Assembly (NCBI GenBank): GCA_035693785.1
Contig: DASSFZ010000511.1
Coordinates: forward strand, 1-12,716
From: DASSFZ01 sp035693785
GTDB taxonomy: Bacteria > Chloroflexota > Anaerolineae > Fen-1058
Length of the DNA: 12,716 nucleotides
Direction: 5' to 3'
Below, piece by piece: positions 1 through 6,277 of this stretch; the first letter of the stretch is position 1; every line of letters starts with the position of its first letter. The translations under genes and the position numbers were made by a program. The notes beneath the pieces are model-generated. The model searched no databases, was not told the origin of the DNA, and worked only from the letters and a program-made list of their open reading frames with translations.

Positions 1-1432
1 CTACCAAAGCTCGGGTGGCTCGCCTGGAAAGGAGCTTGAGATCGAGCCGCCCAAACGCGGCCTCCCCCTCGCCCCAATATGGCCGGCGCTCAAACAAGGC
101 CGGACGCGCCAGGCCGACGATCAGCAACTGCGCCTTGGGGACGGACGTGACCAGGTGCTCGACCAAATCGAGCGAACTGTCGTCCGCCCAGTGCAGGTCC
201 TCCAAGAACATGACCATCGGCTGGCGTTCGGCCAAAGCCTGCACATAGTTGGTCAGATACGCTTTGGCTAGTTTCCCAAAATCGGGGCTCCCAACCAGGC
301 TCTGCACCACCGGACTGGCCGAAAAATCAAAACCGATCATATGCCCCACCAGGTCAGCCCGCTCAGGTGCCAGGCTGCCCGCCATCCCGGTACGGAATTT
401 GTCCAGCGCGGTGGCGGTGCTGTCGCTTTCCAGGATGTCAAAGCGATAGGCGAACATGTCGCGTATGATGCCAAACGGGACGCCCTGCAACGCTGGCGCA
501 GCGCGGCCTTTGAAATAGTAAATCCCCTCTGGGCGCAGTTCGATCCAGTTCTCAAATTCATACAGCAAGCGACTCTTGCCCACGCCTGCCTCGCCCACCA
601 CCATTACCAGTCGCGTTTCGCCCATATCCATCGCATCGGCATAGGCGTTTTGCAGTGCGAGCATTTCGGCCTCACGTCCGATCATGCGTGTCTCGATGCC
701 CTCGATGCCACGCGTGCCCATGCGGAAGGCGTGCGGCTTGGCGCGTTGCACGATATAGGTTAGCACCGGCTCGGTCTTGCCTTTGACCGTCAGCGGTGCT
801 TGTGGGAGAACATCAAATACCCCGCGTACGTGGCGATAAGTGTCATGGGAGATGAGGATCTCGTCGGGTGGCGCTTTTCCCTCCAGCCGGCTGGCCAGGT
901 TGACCGTGTCGCCGGTGACCGTGAAATCACCGATCCGGCCCATCGCACCCACCAAGACCGGGCCGGTGTGAATACCCACCCGCATAGACAGTTGAACGCC
1001 GTAGCGCAATTCCAGCCCAGCGTTGAATGCCGCCAGCCCATCGCGCACCGCCAGCGCGGCGCGGATCGCGTTCTCTGGATCGTGCTCGCTGGCGGTGGAG
1101 ATGCCAAAGACGGCCATCACCGCGTCGCCGATAAACTTTTCCAACTGCCCACCCCAACGGGCGATCGCTTCCCGCCACGGTCCAAAGTAGCTATGAAGGA
1201 TCGCCTGTACGTCTTCTGGGTCCATCCGTTCCGCCAACGGTGTGAAGTCGACCAAATCGCAGAAGAGGACTGTCACCTGCTTGCGCTGCTCGGTAGGTAT
1301 AGCCCCCGTGCTCAGCTCGGCCAACTTTTCGCGCATTGGCGCCAGCGCGGCGTCTACCACCGTATCGCCTAATATCGCCCGCTGTGCCTCTAGGGCAGCC
1401 ATGGCTTGTTCAAGTTGTTCACGTTCGGTCAT
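1..1432 (-). CDS. Class III adenylate cyclase fused to AAA-type ATPase (5' part; runs off left edge)
   Basis: The reverse strand is open from ATG at 1432 to the window edge (477 codons). An AGGAA sits 7 nt upstream of this ATG; the ATG at 1439 stops after six codons in its own frame. Residues ~50-230 form a class III cyclase domain: FCDLVDFT (metal Asp59), KFIGDAVMAVFG (Lys99, second metal Asp103) and TGDTVNLASR (Asn178, Arg182). The residue aligned with the adenine-selecting Asp is Thr171, as in the bicarbonate-responsive class IIIb subgroup. Residues ~250-477 begin a signalling ATPase module: Walker A VGEAGVGKSR at 279-288 and Walker B FLEDLHWADD at ~409-418. Family members usually continue into long TPR-like repeats, here outside the window. 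Expected role: cAMP production from ATP in the cytoplasm, controlled by the ATPase/repeat half. It is divergent from the genes to its right and probably unrelated to them. Confidence 0.9.
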   Translation of the reverse strand, partial: MTEREQLEQAMAALEAQRAILGDTVVDAALAPMREKLAELSTGAIPTEQRKQVTVLFCDLVDFTPLAERMDPEDVQAILHSYFGPWREAIARWGGQLEKFIGDAVMAVFGISTASEHDPENAIRAALAVRDGLAAFNAGLELRYGVQLSMRVGIHTGPVLVGAMGRIGDFTVTGDTVNLASRLEGKAPPDEILISHDTYRHVRGVFDVLPQAPLTVKGKTEPVLTYIVQRAKPHAFRMGTRGIEGIETRMIGREAEMLALQNAYADAMDMGETRLVMVVGEAGVGKSRLLYEFENWIELRPEGIYYFKGRAAPALQGVPFGIIRDMFAYRFDILESDSTATALDKFRTGMAGSLAPERADLVGHMIGFDFSASPVVQSLVGSPDFGKLAKAYLTNYVQALAERQPMVMFLEDLHWADDSSLDLVEHLVTSVPKAQLLIVGLARPALFERRPYWGEGEAAFGRLDLKLLSRRATRALV

Positions 1433-2036
1433 TTGTCATTTCCTGTCTCGATACCACGTCGGCTTTACAGGAGGCCTACATAACAGTGTATAGGCGATCG
1501 GCACCCCAATTCTCGAACCAACCCGCGCCTGTTCCACTCGAAAGTCCATACCAGCGCAAGACAATATGAGAAAGAGCAAGCCATTTCTGCCCTGCTCTTT
1601 CCTGGATGATTGACAACCTTATTCTTGTATCCTGGACAGGTTCCAGAGATAGGTTGCTGACTGTTAGCGGACACTGCTTGTGGGGTCCTAGTTCACGACC
1701 CATCGCACGATGACTTTCGCGTGGCAATTCGAGATCACAGAAGTCAGATGGCGCGGCCGTGGTCGCCAACGCCGATATTACTTGTACACCTATGTTATGA
1801 CGTTTCGGGCGTCCCGGACGTTTCGTCACCTTCACAGGCGCGGAAGCAAATCGGCAGCGACGACACGAAACGGGAAGGTGTTAGCCGCTTGTGGCGCAAG
1901 CGATTCACCCCTCATTGTGCAAGACGACTGGCAAGCGAGGGTAGTGCGCCGAATCACGTCTTTGGCAGGTCGAAGATCACGAAGATGCTCTTCCGCTCGG
2001 CAACTCGAATTCGGCCGACTGAAGGTCGTCAAGACT
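1433..2036. other. Gene-free region upstream of the cyclase
   Basis: I see no credible protein-coding gene here. The reading frames that are open in this stretch are compositionally noisy, overlap on both strands and match no family I recognise. It must hold the promoter of the reverse-strand cyclase. A TATACA-like stretch lies near 1487-1492 on the reverse strand, but I cannot find a convincing -35 partner. One perfect inverted repeat, at 1570-1601, is listed separately. The right half grades into a broken Crp/Fnr gene and may contain its decayed N-terminal part, but nothing there reads as a cyclic-nucleotide-binding fold. Confidence 0.5.
1570..1601. repeat. Perfect 9-bp inverted repeat (hairpin)
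   Basis: GAAAGAGCA (1570-1578) pairs with TGCTCTTTC (1593-1601) across a 14-nt loop. It lies about 140 bp upstream of the cyclase start. On the reverse strand the right arm is followed by a moderately T-rich stretch, so it could terminate a transcript approaching the cyclase, or be an operator. Neither role is shown by the sequence alone. Confidence 0.5.
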
Positions 2037-2219
2037 TCGCTCGAAGGCCGCGATCCAGAGCTTGCTCAACGCCTGATCGAGAACATCACCGACCGCGCGA
2101 TCGACCTGGTGGCGCTGGTCGAAGACTTATCGCTGCGGACGGTGACCGGCCGGCTGGCGCGGTTGCTGCTGGAGAGCGCGACGGGCGATGTGCTGCACCG
2201 TCCGCGCTGGTACACCCAG
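2037..2219 (+). pseudogene. Crp/Fnr-family regulator, internal fragment
   Basis: The translation contains the dimer-helix and linker signature of Crp/Fnr regulators: PELAQRLIENITDRAIDLVALVEDLSL, then RTVTGRLARLLLE, then a short connector ending RPRWYTQ. In intact relatives the winged helix-turn-helix starts right after this TQ (typically an A-E-[LM]-A-x-x-L-G-T pattern). Here the similarity ends abruptly at 2219 and the frame runs into unrelated residues before stopping at 2291. No cyclic-nucleotide-binding domain can be read upstream in any frame. The fragment therefore lacks both the sensor and the recognition helix and should be non-functional. Crp/Fnr (Dnr/Fnr) proteins often control NO-reductase operons, so this may be the remnant of the regulator of the genes downstream; that link is inference. 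Confidence 0.6.
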
Positions 2220-2482
2220 TTCGTTTTTCAAGATACGGCCGCAACGCCTCACGGCCGACCTGGTCGGTCAGGACGAACTCGGTGCGCGTGACGCGGCGGC
2301 GAAATGTATGACATTCGTTATCCTTTTTCTGTCACATCCAATACTGCTTCAGCTCAACCAGTCCGGGTAGCCTTGGATAGGGGCCACCCGTGGAAAGTCG
2401 TAGCGTCCAACCGAATATCCAGAATGAACAGTGCACCGGCCAGGGTCGATTCACTCCTTCTGTTCGGCGCATTTTGTTTCGG

Positions 2483-2896
2483 ATGCCAGAGAGCATAGCG
2501 AACGGACTCCGCGTCCTTGGCCGGCGGCTCCTGCGCATCCTTCTCTTTTACAAAATCCTTCTGGCCAACCTCGCGCTGGTCGCCCTCGCGGGCGTGGCGG
2601 CGGCGCTTGTCACGGCCTGGCACATCGGGCGATTCCCCGACATCCTCGATATCGATTTGATCATGCTGGTGGTGGTGACGGCTCTCGTCATCAGTTGTGT
2701 CGTCAACTACGTGGTGCTCAAGCTCGCGCTGGTTCCTCTCGATCGCATCCGGGCCGCCATCGACGAGTTCCAACAGGGCAAATTGGGCATACGGATCGAT
2801 CCTGGCCCCTTCGGCGTGCGTGTCGAGGACACGGTGTTGGTCGGCGCCGACGGGCCGACAGTGCTCACTACCTATCCGCGCCAGTTGGAGAAGTGA
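2483..2896 (+). pseudogene. Chimeric remnant: sensor-kinase membrane/HAMP start joined to an M24-peptidase-like tail
   Basis: Reading from ATG 2483 gives 137 aa (longer in-frame starts exist but add no recognisable sequence; the RBS is weak). Residues ~24-46 and ~58-80 are membrane helices, and LVPLDRIRAAIDEFQQGKLG (84-103) is a HAMP-type linker. Together they match the beginning of a Chloroflexota-style sensor histidine kinase. Instead of dimerisation and ATPase domains, the sequence switches near residue 105 to DPGPFGVRVEDTVLV, then DGPTVLTTYP. This resembles the C-terminal end of M24 Xaa-Pro peptidases (pattern EPG..GVR[IV]EDT[VL].V..DG...LT..P). A perfect palindrome GGATCGATCC (2793-2802) lies at the switch. 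No kinase or peptidase catalytic residue remains. The stop falls 14 nt before the next gene, so it could be co-transcribed with it. The HAMP part is well supported; the M24 part is moderately so. Confidence 0.55.
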
Positions 2897-2910
2897 GGAG
2901 GTAACATATC

Positions 2911-3015
2911 ATGTACATCACCGACGTAATCTGGTGGTCGTATACGCTGTTCATTGTCGCAACCGCGCTGTTCATGATCTGGTTCACCCTGAAGGTGAGG
3001 CAGAGAGGAGATTAG
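2911..3015 (+). CDS. 34-aa single-helix membrane protein, candidate small subunit of the heme-copper enzyme
   Basis: ATG 2911 is preceded by a strong GAGGAGG (2896-2902) and the frame ends 2 nt before the next start. The product MYITDVIWWSYTLFIV... is one hydrophobic helix (about residues 7-28) followed by a basic tail, KVRQRGD, which predicts a cytoplasmic C-terminus. The gene sits immediately upstream of subunit II and subunit I genes. B-family cytochrome ba3 of Thermus has a single-helix subunit IIa of the same length (34 aa) associated with the same two large subunits. That match in size, topology and position makes a small structural subunit the best guess. No sequence motif proves it, and the gene is short enough to be missed by automatic gene finders. 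Confidence 0.65.
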   Translation: MYITDVIWWSYTLFIVATALFMIWFTLKVRQRGD

Positions 3016-3017
3016 CC

Positions 3018-3440
3018 ATGGCGAGGGAAGAGCGACGCTGGTTCGGTTTCCTGATCGTGGTGGCCGTGCTGTTCAACGCCATCACACTTTCGCCGCTCGT
3101 GCCCTGGCAGTCCTGGTCGCTGTGGTCCCAGCCGACGCCCGATCGGCGCGTGACGATCGAGATGGCGAACTACGAGTTCGGACTGCCGCCTCAAGGTATC
3201 GAGGTCAAGGCGAACGAGTACGTTGAGTTTGTGGCGACTTCCAGAGACGTGACCTACGGGTTCGGCGTGTTTCGGCAGGACGGCACGCTAGTCTTTCAGA
3301 TGCAGGTGCTGCCTGGTCGTGAGAACAAGATCGTGTGGAAGTTCGACACGCCGGGCACGTACGATGTCCGTTCCACCGAATACTCAGGCCCCCGACACCC
3401 CGAGATGTTTATCGAGGATGCCATCCGTGTGACCCCATGA
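3018..3440 (+). CDS. Heme-copper oxidoreductase subunit II, cupredoxin domain without CuA ligands
   Basis: The start ATG 3018 follows GAGGAG with ~7 nt spacing; product 140 aa. One N-terminal membrane anchor (~9-28) is followed by an external cupredoxin fold (~43-140), the minimal B-family subunit II layout. The region that normally carries CuA reads RSTEYSGPRHPEMF. The canonical C-x3-C-x3-H-x2-M is here Ser119-x3-Ser123-x3-His127-x2-Met130: both cysteines are serine with spacing kept exactly. The upstream ligand His (usually D-V-x-H-G-F) is Tyr80 in DVTYGFGV. A binuclear CuA centre cannot form, so electrons should not enter from cytochrome c by the usual route. A quinol donor, as for CuA-less quinol oxidases, or a partner cytochrome is more likely. 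The gene is 13 nt from subunit I and clearly operonic with it. Confidence 0.85.
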   Translation: MAREERRWFGFLIVVAVLFNAITLSPLVPWQSWSLWSQPTPDRRVTIEMANYEFGLPPQGIEVKANEYVEFVATSRDVTYGFGVFRQDGTLVFQMQVLPGRENKIVWKFDTPGTYDVRSTEYSGPRHPEMFIEDAIRVTP

Positions 3441-3453
3441 AGGAGGCGCAGCG

Positions 3454-5091
3454 ATGACTCGCATCGGTTGGCTGGAGAAATGGACGCTTCGATTCGCTGT
3501 GGTGGGCCTGCTGTTCCTGGCGCTGGCGATCCTGGAAGGCGCGCTGATGCGCGTGCAACTGGTGGACCGGGAGGCGCTACGCGGCATGGAGTCGCTGCTG
3601 ATGAACGTCCGGCTGGTCGGCGGCGAGGTCTCGTCGACCGACGTGTTCTATTCCATGCTGACGGCCCACCCAATCGTGGGCATCTATGGTTTTGCCTACA
3701 TGTGCGTGATGGGCGCCTTTTATTTCCTGGTGCCTTTCCTGCTGAAGAAAGAAATCCGGCATAAGCGGTTGGTTCCGATCAACTTCTGGCTGCACATCGC
3801 CGGTGTGCTGATCGCCTGGGGCGCGGGCTTCTTCGTCTTGTTCAATGGCCTGTACACGCTCTACTGGCCGCTGCCGGTGTCGTACGACCGCGTGCCGCTA
3901 ATCGGAAGCATTATCTTCGGCTTGGGCCTGGTTTTGATCGAAGTAAATGTGTTGCTGTTTGTCTTCAACCTGTTCAGCACCGTCCTCACCCGCAGCGAGC
4001 CGAATGCCCCCGGCTTCTGGCGAACGCTGTTTTCGGCGATCGGCATACCGCGCTGGCTCAGACGAGGCGGAAAGACTTCCGACGATGCTCGGCCCCACCC
4101 CGACGAACTGCCGGTGTTCATCGTCGCCGTGGGTCGCGGCTCCATCGACACCGCGATCAACGCCATCGTCATGCTGTCGGCTGGCGCGCTGCTTCTGGTG
4201 TACGGCCTGCCGACGCTGCTCGCGGGCGTGCGCCTGGACTCGGCTGCGATCGACTCGCTCCTGTATAAGAACTGGTTCTGGTGGGGGCTGGACATGATCG
4301 CCGACGGCAACGTGCTCATGTACACCGCCGGCACGTGGTATCTCCTCATCCCCTTGCTCGTGAACCGGAAGCTGTACGGCGAGTCCGTGGTGCGGTGGGT
4401 GATCCTGGCCGACCTGCTGGTGTCGCTGTTCGTGTGGAGCCATCACCTGCTGGCCGATCGACCTCAGCCGTTCGGCTTGCAACTGCTCTCGGGCCAGTTC
4501 GTCACCTGGGGTGAGTTCCTGACGATGGGCCTGACGATCTTCACCGTGATGATGACCATCTGGCTGGCCCGGCCGGTGAAGTTCAGCCCGGCGCTGAAGT
4601 TCGTCATGGGTTCGATCTTCGGGTTCATCGTGGGCGGCATGGCTGGGTTGACGCAGGCGAATGTCGGGCTAAACCTGGTGCTCCACAATACGCAGTGGGT
4701 CATCGGCATCCACGCCCACATGATGCTCCTGGGTGGCTTGGCGATGCTGTTGTTCGCCGTGATCTATGCGCTGGTGCCGCTGTTGACCAATCTGCAAATC
4801 CGCAGCCAGCGATTGGTGAACTATCACTTCTGGGGTTGGATGGTGGGCGCGGTGCTGATGGCCTACGCCATGGGCATGGCCGGCTCGCAGGGCATGCTGC
4901 GCCGAACGCTGTACACGACGGCTCAGTACCAACCGTACATGGTAGTCGCGCTGATCGGCGGGCTGCTGATGAGCGCGGCGTTTGTCCTGTTCCTGGTCAA
5001 CCTCATCGGCACTCTCGGATGGTCCAACGTGCTCAGCCTGGTCCTGCCCGAGCGGTGGCTGAGATCTCAGCCGGCGCAAGCGGCGACGTGA
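3454..5091 (+). CDS. Noncanonical heme-copper oxidoreductase subunit I (NO-reductase-like; CuB-His replaced by Asp)
   Basis: ATG 3454 has AGGAGG just upstream; product 545 aa, about 12-14 membrane helices. Ligands visible: His72 in helix II (AHPIVG) and His422 for the low-spin heme; His420 for the active-site heme (GIHAHMML, helix X); His330-His331 in helix VII (WSHHLLADR). Helix VI reads WFWWGLDMIADGNVLMY: the CuB ligand His of HPxVY is Asp280, and the cross-linked Tyr position (i+4) is Asp284, which is where cNOR has the FeB-ligand Glu. Glu354 in TWGEFLTMG lies close to where cNOR carries its conserved helix Glu (SALEPLP). Loss of the Tyr argues against O2 reduction and for an NO-reductase-type reaction, as in the eNOR/sNOR/gNOR/nNOR families; which of these, if any, cannot be decided without a tree. 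It acts in the cytoplasmic membrane with the two small genes upstream. Confidence 0.85.
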   Translation: MTRIGWLEKWTLRFAVVGLLFLALAILEGALMRVQLVDREALRGMESLLMNVRLVGGEVSSTDVFYSMLTAHPIVGIYGFAYMCVMGAFYFLVPFLLKKEIRHKRLVPINFWLHIAGVLIAWGAGFFVLFNGLYTLYWPLPVSYDRVPLIGSIIFGLGLVLIEVNVLLFVFNLFSTVLTRSEPNAPGFWRTLFSAIGIPRWLRRGGKTSDDARPHPDELPVFIVAVGRGSIDTAINAIVMLSAGALLLVYGLPTLLAGVRLDSAAIDSLLYKNWFWWGLDMIADGNVLMYTAGTWYLLIPLLVNRKLYGESVVRWVILADLLVSLFVWSHHLLADRPQPFGLQLLSGQFVTWGEFLTMGLTIFTVMMTIWLARPVKFSPALKFVMGSIFGFIVGGMAGLTQANVGLNLVLHNTQWVIGIHAHMMLLGGLAMLLFAVIYALVPLLTNLQIRSQRLVNYHFWGWMVGAVLMAYAMGMAGSQGMLRRTLYTTAQYQPYMVVALIGGLLMSAAFVLFLVNLIGTLGWSNVLSLVLPERWLRSQPAQAAT

Positions 5092-5115
5092 GACTCTGAC
5101 GAATCGAAGCGTGAT

Positions 5116-5178
5116 AAGGAGGTTCGATCATACTTGAATGCTTTCGCTTCTCTGATCATCGTGTCAAACACTGCATGA
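5116..5178 (+). promoter_or_regulatory. Orphan Shine-Dalgarno with a possible 14-codon leader frame
   Basis: AAGGAGG at 5116-5122 is as strong a ribosome site as any in the window, but no ATG follows. Eleven nt after it a TTG at 5134 opens 14 codons (NAFASLIIVSNTA) ending at 5178, 19 nt before the DUF6448 gene start. It may be a leader peptide or a relic of a lost start. No other support. Confidence 0.2.
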
Positions 5179-5197
5179 AATGAAAGGAGATTTGGTC

Positions 5198-5746
5198 ATG
5201 CCACCCCATTGCGACTCAATGGACGGGCCGGTTGTCATAGCCTGCAGGAAAGCGCTGGAGGCTGAGAACGTCGATCTCATCCTTCCGTACGTGCCCAAGC
5301 AAGGTGAGGAGGAAGTCGTCAGGGCGTTTAAGAAGGTCTTGTCCGTGCGGAAGCAGCCCAACGGGGCCAGAGAAATCGCCGACCTGTATTTCTTCGAAAC
5401 GGTCGTGCGCGTGCATCGAGCGGGCGAAGGCGCTCCGTACACCGGCCTGAAGCCGGCCGGGCTGAGCGAAGGGCCGGTGATTCCGGTGGCCGAGAAGGCG
5501 ATCGAGACCGGCTCACCCGACGATCTGCTGAAGGTGTTGACGGACATCGTGAGGGCCGAAGCCCAGAAGCGATTCGATCGCGCGATGCGCCTGAGGAAAC
5601 ACGCCGATGGGCCTGTAGACGAGGCGCGCGAATACGTCGAGGCCATGTTGGGCCTGCAGGTGTGGGCGCACAAGCTCTACACGTGCGCGCGGTCCGAGCC
5701 TCACGCCGAAGTCCGTGAGCACGAAGAAGTCCACAATCACGGATAG
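5198..5746 (+). CDS. DUF6448-type protein of unknown function
   Basis: I choose ATG 5198, with AAAGGAGA ending 7 nt upstream, over ATG 5180, which would contain that ribosome site. The product (182 aa) begins MPPHCDSMDGPVV and contains VRVHRAGEGAPYTGLKPAGL; both are hallmarks of the soluble family I recognise as DUF6448. There is no signal peptide and no membrane segment. His4, Cys5, Asp6, Asp9 and His73 are candidate metal ligands. The C-terminus is His/Glu-rich (HAEVREHEEVHNHG), a common metal-handling tail. Function is not known to me. The position, 106 bp after an unusual heme-copper operon and before a cation exporter, suggests metal or redox housekeeping for these enzymes. That is inference from neighbourhood only. 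Confidence 0.75.
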   Translation: MPPHCDSMDGPVVIACRKALEAENVDLILPYVPKQGEEEVVRAFKKVLSVRKQPNGAREIADLYFFETVVRVHRAGEGAPYTGLKPAGLSEGPVIPVAEKAIETGSPDDLLKVLTDIVRAEAQKRFDRAMRLRKHADGPVDEAREYVEAMLGLQVWAHKLYTCARSEPHAEVREHEEVHNHG

Positions 5747-5868
5747 ACACGACGAAAGTCTCACAGTGGTATATCGTCCGGCAACCGGGCCACCCAATCG
5801 AACTGAATCTACCGGCAGGTGACGTAATCCCCCAGCCGGCTGAATAGACTCATCAGAAGGAGTCTGCG

Positions 5869-6159
5869 ATGTTTGTGAACATTATCCACTTCCCGCCGAT
5901 CAAGGCCGGGAAAGACGCCGAATTTCGCGAGTGGTTCGCCTGGTCGAACGAGGAGTACGCCAAGCACAAGGGCTTTATCCACCGCTGGCTTTTGAGGTCG
6001 CGCGAAGGTGGCAACTACGTCGGTCTTGTCGAGCATGAAAGCTACGAGACCTTCATGGCGATGCATACCAGCTCCACGCAGGCCGAGGCCGGCGAACGGG
6101 TGAAACCAATGTTTGATGGCGATCCCACTCCCCAGTTTTACGAGGTTGTGCTGGGGTAA
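5869..6159 (+). CDS. Antibiotic-biosynthesis-monooxygenase (ABM) fold protein
   Basis: ATG 5869 follows AGAAGGAG with good spacing; product 96 aa. The pattern is a single dimeric alpha+beta barrel (ABM) domain: a first strand MFVNIIHFPP, a helix rich in FREWFAWSNEEY, then strands FIHRWLLRS and NYVGLVEHES, helix YETFMAMHTS, and a final strand QFYEVVLG. Small ABM proteins include quinol monooxygenases (YgiN), heme-degrading IsdG-type enzymes and many of unknown activity. His38, His56 and His66 are available as ligands, but I cannot identify an IsdG-type catalytic triad. A heme- or quinone-related role would fit a cluster of heme enzymes, without proof. It stands alone, with about 120 bp of non-coding DNA on each side in which I see no promoter or hairpin I would defend. 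Confidence 0.7.
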   Translation: MFVNIIHFPPIKAGKDAEFREWFAWSNEEYAKHKGFIHRWLLRSREGGNYVGLVEHESYETFMAMHTSSTQAEAGERVKPMFDGDPTPQFYEVVLG

Positions 6160-6277
6160 ACCTCGCCGATCATGGCAAACGATCGGGCGCATCGATGGTC
6201 CAGGGCCTCTGCTCGGCAATCTCGACCTGGGCCATCGCTCGCCGGTTGGACGCTTCCAGGCATACGGAGGGCGCATC

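Noticed and set aside
341..1372. Long + strand open frames opposite the cyclase
   Set aside because: They are antisense shadows; the reverse frame carries all cyclase and Walker motifs without interruption.
2205..2300. Protein-like reverse-strand stretch (TRTEFVLTDQVGREALRPYL) next to the Crp/Fnr break
   Set aside because: It looks coding-like but is under 35 codons, has no start or ribosome site, and I cannot name a family.
1476..2311. Several 60-196-codon frames on both strands upstream of the kinase remnant
   Set aside because: Apart from the Crp/Fnr segment at 2037-2219 none shows recognisable motifs, and they overlap each other; they look like chance frames in GC-rich DNA.
2364..2390. 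CGGGTAGCC/GGCCACCCG imperfect hairpin as a terminator
   Set aside because: It has one internal mismatch, no T-tract and no gene clearly ending before it.
2656..2664. Possible Fnr-like TTGATCA element
   Set aside because: It lies inside the kinase remnant and lacks the second half-site at correct spacing.
5106..5150. GAAGCG/CGCTTC inverted repeat between subunit I and DUF6448
   Set aside because: Only 6 bp with a 33-nt loop; expected by chance.
6113..6277. N-terminal extension of the CDF exporter
   Set aside because: The added residues do not fit the family, overlap the ABM gene end, and lack a ribosome site; ATG 6278 has one.
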